DNA from: Rhizobium leguminosarum
Lineage (GTDB): Bacteria; Pseudomonadota; Alphaproteobacteria; Rhizobiales; Rhizobiaceae
Direction of reading: 5' to 3'
NCBI RefSeq assembly: GCF_017876795.1
Contig: NZ_JAGIOR010000001.1
Location: 467,501-531,500 of the forward strand
DNA length: 64,000 bases
Every line of letters starts with the position of its first letter. Position 1 is the first letter of the stretch. Positions 19,753 through 27,610 of this stretch are shown piece after piece. The notes under the pieces are model-generated. The model did not search any database and had not been told where the DNA came from. It worked only from the letters and a program-made list of their open reading frames with translations. The position numbers and the translations under genes are program-made.

Positions 19753-21363
19753 TTATTCGGCGGCGACCTTTACGCCCGGGGCCGCGTCGCGGACGCCGCC
19801 GTCGACGTGATCCTCGAACTTGGCGAAGTTTGTGATGAACATCGAGACCAGCTTTTCGGCCTGCACGTCATAGGCCGATTTGTCGGCCCAGGTCGAGCGC
19901 GGATCGAGAATGCTGCCGTCGACGCCATTGACGGAGACCGGCACGGCGAAGCCGAAGTTGGTATCCGCACGGAATTCGACCTGGCCAAGTTCGCCGGTGA
20001 GAGCAGCCGCGAGAAGCGCGCGCGTCGCCTTGATCGGCATGCGCTTGCCGGTGCCGTAAGCGCCGCCGGTCCAGCCGGTATTCACCAGCCAGCACTGGAC
20101 CCCATGGCGGCCGATGAGCTCCTTGAGCAGATTGCCGTATTCGGCCGGATGCCGCGGCATGAACGGAGCCCCGAAGCAGGTGGAGAAGGTCGCTTCCGGC
20201 TCAACCACACCCTTTTCGGTGCCGGCCACCTTGGCGGTGTAGCCGGAGAGGAAGTGATACATCGCCTGATCAGGCGTCAATCGAGCGATTGGCGGCATAA
20301 CGCCGAAGGCATCGGCGGTCAGCATGATGATCGTCTTCGGATGCCCGGCCCGGCCGGTTTCCGAAGCGTTCGGGATGAAATTCATCGGGTAGGCGCAACG
20401 GGTGTTCTCGGTCAGCGAGCCGTCATTAAAATCCGGCTCGCGGCCTTCGTTCAAAACGACGTTTTCGAGCACGGTGCCGAAGCGTTGCGTCGTGGCATAG
20501 ATTTCCGGCTCGGCTTCGGCCGACAGACGGATGGTCTTGGCGTAGCAGCCGCCTTCGAAGTTGAAGATGCCGTTTTCGCTCCAGCCGTGTTCGTCATCGC
20601 CGATCAGTGTGCGGGCCGGATCGGCCGAAAGCGTCGTCTTGCCGGTGCCGGAAAGGCCGAAGAACACTGCAGCATCGCCGTCCGGACCGACATTGGCCGA
20701 ACAGTGCATCGGCATCACACCCTTGGCCGGCAACAGGTAGTTGAGCACGGTGAACACCGATTTCTTCATTTCGCCGGCATAGGAGGTGCCGCCGATCAGA
20801 ACGAGACCGTTGGTCAGGTCGCAGGCGATCACCGTTTCCGACCGGCAGCCGTGGCGGGCCGGATCGGCCTTGAAGCTAGGCAGATCGATGATCGTCAGCT
20901 TCGGCGCGAAGCTGGGCAGCGCTGCTGCGTCGGGGCGGATCAGCAGATTGCGGATGAACAGCGAATGCCAGGCAAACTCGGTGACGACCCGGGTCGGCAA
21001 AGCATGGCCTTCCTCGGCACCGCCGACGAGATCCTGGACGAACAGGTCCTTGCCCGCGGCATGCGCCAGCATATCCGCGCGCAGCAGCGCGAAATGTTCC
21101 GGCGAGAGCGGCTTATTGTTGTCCCACCAGATTTCGCCATCGGTATTGCTATCGCGAACGACGAACTTGTCGCGCGGCGAACGGCCGGTGTGCTGGCCGG
21201 TGATAGCCCGCAGCGCACCCTGAGCAGTCAGTTCGGCTTCGCCCCGGCGGATCGCTTCTTCATAGAGTGCGGCGGCGGAAAAGTTGTAGCGAACGCTGGC
21301 TGCGCCGCCAAATCCAACCGTTGCCAGCTCTGTTGCCGGGTTATGAACTCCGAACATTTCCAT
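19753..21363 (-). CDS. pckA: Phosphoenolpyruvate carboxykinase (ATP)
   Basis: A 536-residue ATP-type PEP carboxykinase, converting oxaloacetate to PEP for gluconeogenesis on C4-dicarboxylates. The P-loop is [15 protein letters not shown], the kinase-2 region is [21 protein letters not shown], and [12 protein letters not shown] near the N-terminus is the substrate-binding block (seen here as [16 protein letters not shown]). The start is the ATG at 21363. The upstream spacer has two LacI-type palindromes, consistent with PckR-type control. Divergent from chvI. Confidence 0.97.
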   Translation of the reverse strand: MEMFGVHNPATELATVGFGGAASVRYNFSAAALYEEAIRRGEAELTAQGALRAITGQHTGRSPRDKFVVRDSNTDGEIWWDNNKPLSPEHFALLRADMLAHAAGKDLFVQDLVGGAEEGHALPTRVVTEFAWHSLFIRNLLIRPDAAALPSFAPKLTIIDLPSFKADPARHGCRSETVIACDLTNGLVLIGGTSYAGEMKKSVFTVLNYLLPAKGVMPMHCSANVGPDGDAAVFFGLSGTGKTTLSADPARTLIGDDEHGWSENGIFNFEGGCYAKTIRLSAEAEPEIYATTQRFGTVLENVVLNEGREPDFNDGSLTENTRCAYPMNFIPNASETGRAGHPKTIIMLTADAFGVMPPIARLTPDQAMYHFLSGYTAKVAGTEKGVVEPEATFSTCFGAPFMPRHPAEYGNLLKELIGRHGVQCWLVNTGWTGGAYGTGKRMPIKATRALLAAALTGELGQVEFRADTNFGFAVPVSVNGVDGSILDPRSTWADKSAYDVQAEKLVSMFITNFAKFEDHVDGGVRDAAPGVKVAAE

Positions 21364-21472
21364 GGCTAGTTCCCTTCGCTCAGGCTCGTTGCCGTTAAAC
21401 TAGCGCGAAAATACGGGCAGGATTTTTAAAACACAAGACGCTAAATTTGATAAAATGTAGTAATATCAGATA

Positions 21473-21518
21473 TTTAATCGATTTAAATTTATTGCTTCTA
21501 TTTTAAATCGTTTTAAAT
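21473..21518. promoter_or_regulatory. Two palindromic operator candidates (LacI-type) upstream of pckA
   Basis: Site 1 (21473-21487) reads TTTAATCGATTTAAA and site 2 (21501-21518) reads TTTTAAATCGTTTTAAAT. Both have a central CG flanked by TTTAA-type arms, the usual plan for LacI-family operators, and their centres are 30 bases apart (about three helical turns). They lie 110-155 bases before the pckA start. PckR, a LacI-family protein, controls pckA in Sinorhizobium; assigning these sites to it is my inference. The rest of the 334-base spacer 21364-21697 is AT-rich, with no gene visible. Confidence 0.5.
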
Positions 21519-21697
21519 GGCGCGTTGAAACATTTTGCCGCACTACTCCAGATTGCCGGCGAATTCTACGACAATCTTTCCCTTTATCTTTGCCACAATT
21601 TGTTCCACCTTTATCCTCCATAAGCGCATCCGGTCACTGAGACCGCCTGGGGAGAGCAAATCCGGGAGATTGCGCACTGATGATGGAGACCAACACC

Positions 21698-22432
21698 ATG
21701 CCGACAATCGCGCTCGTTGATGACGACCGCAACATCCTCACCTCGGTGTCGATTGCACTGGAGGCCGAAGGATATAAGGTCGAGACTTATACGGATGGAG
21801 CTTCGGCGCTCGACGGCCTTCTGGCGCGGCCACCGCAGCTGGCGATCTTCGACATCAAGATGCCGCGCATGGACGGCATGGAATTGCTGCGCCGTCTACG
21901 GCAAAAGTCGGACATTCCCGTCATCTTCCTCACCTCCAAGGATGAGGAGATCGATGAGCTCTTCGGCCTGAAGATGGGCGCCGACGATTTCATCACCAAG
22001 CCTTTTTCGCAGCGCCTGCTGGTCGAGCGCGTCCGCGCCGTCCTGCGCCGCGCCTCAAGCCGTGAAGCCGCAGCCGCTGGCACCAGCCCCGCCGGCGCGC
22101 CGAAGAACGGCGCTGTGCAGCAGGCGCGCTCGCTGGAGCGCGGGCAGCTGGTCATGGACCAGGAACGCCATACCTGCACCTGGAAGGGTGAGGCAGTGAC
22201 CCTGACGGTGACCGAATTCCTGATCCTGCATTCGCTGGCGCAGCGCCCCGGCGTCGTTAAAAGCCGCGACGCGCTGATGGACGCGGCTTATGACGAACAG
22301 GTCTATGTCGACGACCGGACCATCGATAGCCACATCAAGCGGCTGCGCAAGAAATTCAAGATGGTCGACAACGACTTTGATATGATTGAAACGCTCTACG
22401 GAGTGGGATACCGCTTCCGCGAAGCGGCCTGA
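21698..22432 (+). CDS. chvI: Two-component response regulator ChvI
   Basis: A 244-residue OmpR/PhoB-type regulator, nearly identical by eye to Sinorhizobium ChvI. The receiver begins [20 protein letters not shown], with phospho-acceptor Asp52 in [10 protein letters not shown] and the conserved [11 protein letters not shown] segment. The C-terminal winged helix contains [15 protein letters not shown] and [14 protein letters not shown] at 21685-21688 suits the ATG at 21698; ATGs at 21680 and 21683 are alternatives. With ChvG it governs envelope, exopolysaccharide and acid responses needed for symbiosis. Confidence 0.95.
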   Translation: MPTIALVDDDRNILTSVSIALEAEGYKVETYTDGASALDGLLARPPQLAIFDIKMPRMDGMELLRRLRQKSDIPVIFLTSKDEEIDELFGLKMGADDFITKPFSQRLLVERVRAVLRRASSREAAAAGTSPAGAPKNGAVQQARSLERGQLVMDQERHTCTWKGEAVTLTVTEFLILHSLAQRPGVVKSRDALMDAAYDEQVYVDDRTIDSHIKRLRKKFKMVDNDFDMIETLYGVGYRFREAA

Positions 22433-22452
22433 GCCCACGCGGCGCAGCGCGA

Positions 22453-22536
22453 CTGCATAATTCCCTAGATAGAGTTATGCAGTAGTTCAAAATGTTACAG
22501 CCTCCTTTGCGCGTCTGAAAAGACGCGCGGTGCTGT
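22453..22536. repeat. Palindromic intergenic repeat, family 1, copy A
   Basis: Two hairpins in tandem in the chvI-chvG spacer. The first is CTGCATAA...TTATGCAG, with 8-bp arms. The second is GCGCGTCT-GAAA-AGACGCGC at 22509-22528, a perfect 8-bp stem closed by a GNRA tetraloop. Shortened relatives of both halves recur in inverse orientation at 25675-25732. I recall such elements as frequent in Rhizobium intergenic DNA. In a transcript the second hairpin would lie about 70 bases before the chvG start. Confidence 0.8.
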
Positions 22537-22596
22537 CGGAATTGTTGAGGGCTGCGGGCCGATTTATCCGGCCCCGCCCTTCGAAAGGGCCTGTCG

Positions 22597-24387
22597 TTGG
22601 CACAGTTGGTGCAGGAAAGGGATCTCGACGATGCGGAGGGCGTGAGCACCCGTCGCGTCAAAGGCCGCCGTTGGTCGCACCCCTTTACGCTAATCCGCCG
22701 TATCTTCGGCAACGCCGTGTTTTCGAGCCTGACACGGCGCATCCTGTTCTTCAATCTCGTCGCGCTGGTAGTGCTTGTCGGCGGTATTCTCTACCTCAAT
22801 CAGTTTCGCGAGGGACTGATCGACGCCCGCGCCGAGAGCCTGTTGACACAGGGCGAGATCATCGCCGGCGCCGTTTCCGCCTCCGCGTCGGTCGATACCA
22901 ACTCGATCACCATCGATCCGCAGAAGCTGCTCGAGCTCCAGGCTGGCCAGAGCATCACCCCGGTGCCGAACGACGAGGACCTCGAATTCCCGATCGATCC
23001 CGAGAAGGTCGCGCCGGTGCTGCGCCGGCTGATCTCTCCGACGCGCACCCGCGCCCGTATCTTCGATGCCGACGCCAATCTGCTGCTCGATTCGCGCCAT
23101 CTCTACTCGCGCGGCCAGGTGCTGCGCTTCGATCTGCCGCCGGTCGAAGAGGAGAAGCAGACCTGGAGCGAGTGGTTCGCCACCCTGTTCAACAAGGCGC
23201 TGCAGCCCGGTAATCTGCCGGTTTACAAGGAAGCCCCGGGCGGTGACGGCTCGATCTATCCAGAGGTAATGAACGCACTCACCGGCGTGCGCGGCGCCGT
23301 CGTGCGCACGACCGAAAAAGGCGAGCTCATCGTTTCCGTCGCCGTGCCGATCCAGCGTTTCCGGGCCGTGCTCGGCGTGCTGCTGCTGTCGACCCAGGCC
23401 GGCGACATCGACAATATCGTTCATGCCGAGCGGCTTGCCATCATGCGCGTCTTCGGCGTCGCGACTCTCGTCAACGTGCTGCTTTCGCTGGTGCTCTCGT
23501 CGACGATCGCCAATCCGCTGCGCCGGCTTTCGGCTGCCGCCATCCGGGTGCGGCGCGGGGCCAAGGCGCGCGAGGAGATCCCCGACTTTTCCGCCCGCCA
23601 GGATGAAATCGGCAATCTTTCGATTGCATTGCGCGAGATGACAACAGCGCTCTACGACCGCATCGATGCGATCGAGAGTTTCGCGGCCGATGTCAGCCAC
23701 GAGCTCAAGAACCCGCTGACGTCGCTGCGGAGCGCCGTCGAAACGCTGCCGCTTGCCAAATCCGACGATTCCAAGAAGCGGCTGATGGACGTCATCCAGC
23801 ACGATGTCCGACGCCTCGACCGGCTGATCAGCGATATCTCCGACGCCTCCCGCCTCGATGCTGAACTCGCTCGTGTCGATGCCGGTTCCGTCGACATGGA
23901 GGTGCTGTTGCGCGACCTGATCGAGGTTTCACGCCAGGTCAGGAGCACCAAGAAGCAGGTGGAGATCGAATATGCGATCGAACGCAAGCCGAACGTCAAG
24001 ACACGCTTCGTCGTCAACGGACACGATCTGCGCATCGGCCAGATCATCGCCAACCTGATCGAGAACGCCCGCTCCTTCGTGCCGGAAAAGGGTGGCAAGA
24101 TTACCGTGCGGCTGATGCGGACACGGTCGCGCTGCGTCACCACGATCGAAGACAATGGTCCCGGCATCCAGGCGGAAAATATCGACCGCATCTTCGAGCG
24201 CTTCTATACGGATCGACCAGAATCGGAGGGTTTCGGACAGAATTCGGGGCTCGGCCTGTCGATCAGCCGCCAGATCGCCGAAGCCCATGGCGGCTCGCTG
24301 AGAGCAGAGAACATCACCGATGCCGAAGGCGGACAGGTGCTCGGTGCCCGCTTTATCCTCGCTTTGCCTGTCGGTGCCGCCGCATGA
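22597..24387 (+). CDS. chvG: Two-component sensor histidine kinase ChvG (ExoS)
   Basis: A 596-residue membrane sensor kinase. There is an N-terminal transmembrane helix near residues 50-68 (ILFFNLVALVVLVGGILYL), then a large periplasmic domain to about residue 265. A second helix precedes a HAMP segment (NPLRRLSAAAIRVRRGAKA). The phospho-acceptor is His368 in DVSHELKNPLTSLRSA, followed by the HATPase with GLGLSISRQIAEAHGG. I accept the TTG at 22597 because AAGGG precedes it at 7-8 bases; the exact start is uncertain. Its stop overlaps hprK, tying envelope sensing to the PTS genes. Confidence 0.93.
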   Translation: MAQLVQERDLDDAEGVSTRRVKGRRWSHPFTLIRRIFGNAVFSSLTRRILFFNLVALVVLVGGILYLNQFREGLIDARAESLLTQGEIIAGAVSASASVDTNSITIDPQKLLELQAGQSITPVPNDEDLEFPIDPEKVAPVLRRLISPTRTRARIFDADANLLLDSRHLYSRGQVLRFDLPPVEEEKQTWSEWFATLFNKALQPGNLPVYKEAPGGDGSIYPEVMNALTGVRGAVVRTTEKGELIVSVAVPIQRFRAVLGVLLLSTQAGDIDNIVHAERLAIMRVFGVATLVNVLLSLVLSSTIANPLRRLSAAAIRVRRGAKAREEIPDFSARQDEIGNLSIALREMTTALYDRIDAIESFAADVSHELKNPLTSLRSAVETLPLAKSDDSKKRLMDVIQHDVRRLDRLISDISDASRLDAELARVDAGSVDMEVLLRDLIEVSRQVRSTKKQVEIEYAIERKPNVKTRFVVNGHDLRIGQIIANLIENARSFVPEKGGKITVRLMRTRSRCVTTIEDNGPGIQAENIDRIFERFYTDRPESEGFGQNSGLGLSISRQIAEAHGGSLRAENITDAEGGQVLGARFILALPVGAAA

Positions 24388-24833
24388 CGACGGCTCCGAA
24401 CATCCATGCGACGGCGATCATGGTCGGCAGAACGGGGCTGCTGTTCAGCGGACCTTCCGGCTGGGGAAAATCGATGCTGGCCTTCACCTGCATGACCGAG
24501 GCACGCCGGCTCGGGCTGTTCACGGCGCTGGTCGCCGACGACCAAGTTCTCTTGTCTAAAGAGGCCGGCACGGTGATCGCGGCATGTCCGCCGTCGATCG
24601 CCGGGCTGATCGAACTTCGCGGCACCGGCATCGTCCGGCAGGATCATATTCCGCGGGCGCCCATGCATTACGCCGTGCTTCCGGGCAGCGCCAGCGGTGA
24701 AGATCGCGTGCCCCCCGAAGGTGAAGTCGTCAGCCTCGCCGCCGGTTTTTCGCTTCCCGCATTGCGGTTGCTCACAGGCGTTTCGTCACCCCTTGCAATC
24801 CTGATGGCGAAAGCACCTGATATCGGGCATTGA
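24384..24833 (+). CDS. hprK: HPr kinase/phosphorylase, short alphaproteobacterial form
   Basis: A 149-residue protein, about half the length of Firmicutes HprK. Only the C-terminal catalytic domain is present. The Walker A GPSGWGKS (residues 23-30) is followed by the HprK-type active region LRGTGIVRQDH. The N-terminal domain is missing, as is usual in rhizobia. It would phosphorylate or dephosphorylate the regulatory Ser of HPr, encoded 560 bases downstream. The start overlaps the chvG stop (ATGA). Confidence 0.9.
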   Translation: MTTAPNIHATAIMVGRTGLLFSGPSGWGKSMLAFTCMTEARRLGLFTALVADDQVLLSKEAGTVIAACPPSIAGLIELRGTGIVRQDHIPRAPMHYAVLPGSASGEDRVPPEGEVVSLAAGFSLPALRLLTGVSSPLAILMAKAPDIGH

Positions 24834-24983
24834 AGCCTTCCGGATTGATCAATCTGCCTTATATATTCGCATTTTTATCTTGCACTTCGGCTTTTCATGG
24901 CCAAGATGTGCCCCCACCGGTGGACGTAATTGCTGCATTGCGATATTGGGGCCACCGTTGGCGTATATGGGAGCAGTAATATC

Positions 24984-25385
24984 ATGATCGGACTTGTGCT
25001 TGTCACTCATGGCAAGCTGGCTGAAGAGTTTCGTCATGCTGTCGAGCACGTCGTCGGTCCTCAGAAATTCATCGAGACGGTCTGTATTGGCCCCGAAGAC
25101 GACATGGATCAAAGACGGCAGGACATTCTGGAAGCTGTTTCCGGTGCCGATGATGGCCATGGCGTCGTCATTCTGACCGACATGTTCGGCGGCACGCCAT
25201 CCAATCTCGCCATATCCGTCATGAGCAGCGGCCATACCGAAGTCATTGCCGGCGTCAACCTGCCGATGCTGATCAAGCTCGCCGGCGTGCGTGGCGAGAA
25301 CAACATGGAGAAAGCCCTGGTGGAGGCTTCCGAAGCCGGGCGGAAATATATCAATGTCGCGAGCCGCGTGCTTAGCGGAAAATAA
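24984..25385 (+). CDS. PTS mannose-type EIIA protein
   Basis: A 133-residue EIIA of the mannose/fructose family. The phosphorylated His is His9 in LVLVTHGKLAEEF, followed by the characteristic VILTDMFGGTPSNLA loop. No EIIB, EIIC or EIID genes accompany it, so it cannot serve sugar uptake from here and is thought to be regulatory in alphaproteobacteria. The ATG at 24984 is preceded by GGGAG. The spacer 24834-24983 shows nothing convincing beyond a possible promoter. Confidence 0.92.
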   Translation: MIGLVLVTHGKLAEEFRHAVEHVVGPQKFIETVCIGPEDDMDQRRQDILEAVSGADDGHGVVILTDMFGGTPSNLAISVMSSGHTEVIAGVNLPMLIKLAGVRGENNMEKALVEASEAGRKYINVASRVLSGK

Positions 25386-25394
25386 CGGCCCTCC

Positions 25395-25670
25395 ATGACA
25401 TCGCTCTCCCGGGAACTCCTCATCATCAACAAGCGCGGTCTTCACGCGCGCGCCTCGGCCAAATTCGTGCAGATGGTCGAGACCTTCGATGCCGCCATCA
25501 CCGTTTCCAAGGACGGAATGACGGTCGGCGGCACCTCTATCATGGGCCTGATGATGCTTGCGGCAAGCCCCGGCTCGAGCGTCGTCGTCTCGGCAAGCGG
25601 CAGCCAGGCCGAGCAAGCGCTGGAGGCCCTGGACCAGCTGATTCAGAACCGCTTCGGCGAAGAGATGTGA
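25395..25670 (+). CDS. ptsH: Phosphocarrier protein HPr
   Basis: A 91-residue HPr. The EI-dependent phosphorylation site is His17 in RGLHARASAKFV. The regulatory serine expected to be the HprK target is Ser48 in GGTSIMGLMMLAA. Ten bases separate it from the EIIA gene. With HprK and EIIA it completes a PTS chain lacking sugar permeases. An EI (PtsP-type) partner is not in this window. Confidence 0.95.
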   Translation: MTSLSRELLIINKRGLHARASAKFVQMVETFDAAITVSKDGMTVGGTSIMGLMMLAASPGSSVVVSASGSQAEQALEALDQLIQNRFGEEM

Positions 25671-25674
25671 GCTT

Positions 25675-25732
25675 GCAGCGCCGGGCGTCTTTTCAGACGC
25701 GCAAATCGATTCCGAGTTAAGGAATTATGCAG
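25675..25732. repeat. Palindromic intergenic repeat, family 1, copy B (shortened, inverse)
   Basis: The reverse complement matches copy A at both ends: the hairpin GCGTCT-TTTC-AGACGC (25685-25700) and the end GGAATTATGCAG (25721-25732). About 25-30 bases of the interior are missing. It starts five bases after the ptsH stop, so its hairpin may also act as a transcript end. The spacer 25671-26006 otherwise holds the ahcY palindrome and one copy of repeat family 2. Confidence 0.75.
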
Positions 25733-25752
25733 TAGGCTGAGATCATATAAAC

Positions 25753-25772
25753 ATATAAAGACTTCTTTATAT
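25753..25772. promoter_or_regulatory. Perfect 20-bp palindrome upstream of ahcY (SahR-type operator candidate)
   Basis: ATATAAAGA-CT-TCTTTATAT is a perfect 9-2-9 inverted repeat, and additional overlapping half-sites (CATATAA, ATCTTTAT) flank it. It is 235 bases before ahcY. ArsR-family SahR regulators are known to control the S-adenosylhomocysteine cycle in many Proteobacteria through AT-rich palindromes; linking this site to SahR is inference. Confidence 0.5.
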
Positions 25773-25822
25773 CTTTATTGCCTTCCTATCTGAAGCCTGC
25801 TAAACGGCGGATATGCCGTGCG

Positions 25823-25925
25823 CTAAAGCGTGGCGCATCGAACTTGCTTCATGCGGACGCGCTTTAGCTCTCTGTTTTGTGCATGTCGTTATTCCGGAAC
25901 CGCTGCACACTTCCGGTCGACCTGC
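25823..25925. repeat. Two-hairpin intergenic repeat, family 2, copy 1
   Basis: The first hairpin has arms CTAAAGCG (25823-25830) and CGCTTTAG (25860-25867). The second runs from GCATGTCG (25881-25888) to CGACCTGC (25918-25925), with inner pairing CCGGAA/TTCCGG and loop CCGCTGCACAC. Copies 2 and 3 are at 41962-42060 and 63742-63825. This copy lies just upstream of ahcY. Confidence 0.85.
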
Positions 25926-26006
25926 ATGAGCACGCGGCCCATCCGTCGCGCGGTCGTCTTTGCACCTGCGCCAATTTTTGAGACTTTTTTCAGCCTGGAG
26001 GCCTCT

Positions 26007-27407
26007 ATGAGCACTGAAAAAGATTATGTCGTCGCCGATCTCGGGCTTGCGGATTTCGGCCGCAAGGAAATTACGATCGCCGAAACCGAAATGCCGGGGC
26101 TGATGTCCTGCCGCACCGAATTCGGCGAGGCAAAGCCGCTGAAGGGCGCGCGCATCACCGGCTCGCTGCACATGACCATCCAGACGGCCGTGCTCATCGA
26201 GACGCTGGTGGCACTCGGCGCCGAAGTCCGCTGGGCCTCGTGCAACATCTTCTCGACACAGGATCATGCCGCTGCCGCGATCGCCGCCGCCGGCGTGCCT
26301 GTCTTCGCCATCAAGGGCGAGTCACTCGAGGATTACTGGGTCTATACCGACAAGATCTTCCAGTGGGCCGATGGCGGCCTTTCCAACATGATCCTCGATG
26401 ACGGCGGCGATGCGACCATGTACATCCTGCTTGGCGCCCGCGCCGAAGCCGGTGAAGATGTGCTGTCGCATCCGCATTCCGAGGAAGAGGAAATCCTCTT
26501 CGCACAGATCAAGAAGCGCCTTGCCGCCTCTCCGGGCTGGTTCACCAAGCAGCGCGACGCGATCAAGGGCGTCACCGAGGAAACGACGACAGGCGTCAAC
26601 CGCCTCTATCAGCTCAGCCAGAAGGGCCTGCTGCCCTTCCCGGCGATCAACGTCAACGACTCGGTCACCAAGTCGAAGTTCGACAACAAGTACGGCTGCA
26701 AGGAATCGCTGGTCGACGGCATCCGCCGCGGCACCGACGTGATGATGGCCGGCAAGGTTGCCGTCGTCTGCGGCTACGGCGACGTCGGCAAGGGTTCTGC
26801 CGCTTCGCTTTCCGGCGCCGGCGCCCGCGTCAAGGTGACCGAAGCCGATCCGATCTGCGCATTGCAGGCTGCGATGGACGGTTATGAAGTCGTGCTGCTT
26901 GAGGACGTCGTTTCCTCTGCCGATCTCTTCATCACCACCACGGGCAACAAGGACGTCATCCGCATCGACCACATGCGTCAGATGAAGGACATGGCGATCG
27001 TCGGCAATATCGGCCACTTCGACAACGAAATCGAAGTCGCCGCGCTGCGCAATCTCAAGTGGACCAACGTCAAGCCGCAGGTCGACCTGATCGAATTCCC
27101 CAAGGGCAATCGCATCATCCTTCTTTCCGAAGGCCGTCTGCTCAACCTTGGCAACGCCACCGGCCACCCGTCATTCGTGATGTCGGCTTCCTTCACCAAC
27201 CAGACGCTGGCGCAGATCGAGCTCTTCACCAAGCCCGACCAGTATTCCAACCAGGTCTATATCCTGCCGAAGCATCTCGATGAGAAGGTCGCACGCCTGC
27301 ATCTCGACAAGCTCGGCGTGAAGCTGACTGAGCTTTCCGAGGAGCAGGCTGCCTATATCGGCGTCTCGCCCAAGGGTCCGTTCAAGTCCGACCACTACAG
27401 ATATTGA
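26007..27407 (+). CDS. ahcY: Adenosylhomocysteinase
   Basis: A 466-residue S-adenosyl-L-homocysteine hydrolase, removing the product of SAM-dependent methylation. Recognisable blocks are the substrate region [14 protein letters not shown], the cytosine/adenosine-pocket region [19 protein letters not shown], and the NAD fold [13 protein letters not shown]. The C-terminus ends in KSDHYRY, as in all family members. The ATG at 26007 has GGAGG at 25997-26001. It is followed by a strong terminator, so transcription into divL must begin afresh. Confidence 0.98.
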   Translation: MSTEKDYVVADLGLADFGRKEITIAETEMPGLMSCRTEFGEAKPLKGARITGSLHMTIQTAVLIETLVALGAEVRWASCNIFSTQDHAAAAIAAAGVPVFAIKGESLEDYWVYTDKIFQWADGGLSNMILDDGGDATMYILLGARAEAGEDVLSHPHSEEEEILFAQIKKRLAASPGWFTKQRDAIKGVTEETTTGVNRLYQLSQKGLLPFPAINVNDSVTKSKFDNKYGCKESLVDGIRRGTDVMMAGKVAVVCGYGDVGKGSAASLSGAGARVKVTEADPICALQAAMDGYEVVLLEDVVSSADLFITTTGNKDVIRIDHMRQMKDMAIVGNIGHFDNEIEVAALRNLKWTNVKPQVDLIEFPKGNRIILLSEGRLLNLGNATGHPSFVMSASFTNQTLAQIELFTKPDQYSNQVYILPKHLDEKVARLHLDKLGVKLTELSEEQAAYIGVSPKGPFKSDHYRY

Positions 27408-27435
27408 TCTTATCGTTAATATCCACAAGATGTAG

Positions 27436-27472
27436 AAGCCGCGGCATTGACAACTGCCGCGGCTTATTTTTT
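27436..27472 (+). terminator. Intrinsic terminator of ahcY
   Basis: An 11-bp perfect stem, AAGCCGCGGCA at 27436-27446 and TGCCGCGGCTT at 27455-27465, followed by ATTTTTT. It lies 28 bases past the ahcY stop. Confidence 0.92.
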
Positions 27473-27610
27473 GGGCGCTCCCTTCCCGCCGATTCCCATC
27501 CGAAGTATTGTTTTAAGACTTGATTCGTGGCGCCGGACCCTGTCCGACCGCTCCGAAAATGGGATGTCTTGTCGTAATGCGGCACATTGAAGGACGGAGA
27601 CATACCGCGG

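Noticed and set aside
19729..21369. A 546-codon open frame on the plus strand opposite pckA
   Set aside because: It is the antisense shadow of pckA in GC-rich DNA. The minus strand encodes an unmistakable PEP carboxykinase, and the plus frame has no recognisable domain.
25671..26006. SAH or SAM riboswitch in the ahcY leader
   Set aside because: The hairpins there belong to dispersed repeats that recur at unrelated genes; I could not see the conserved core of a SAM-II or SAH aptamer.
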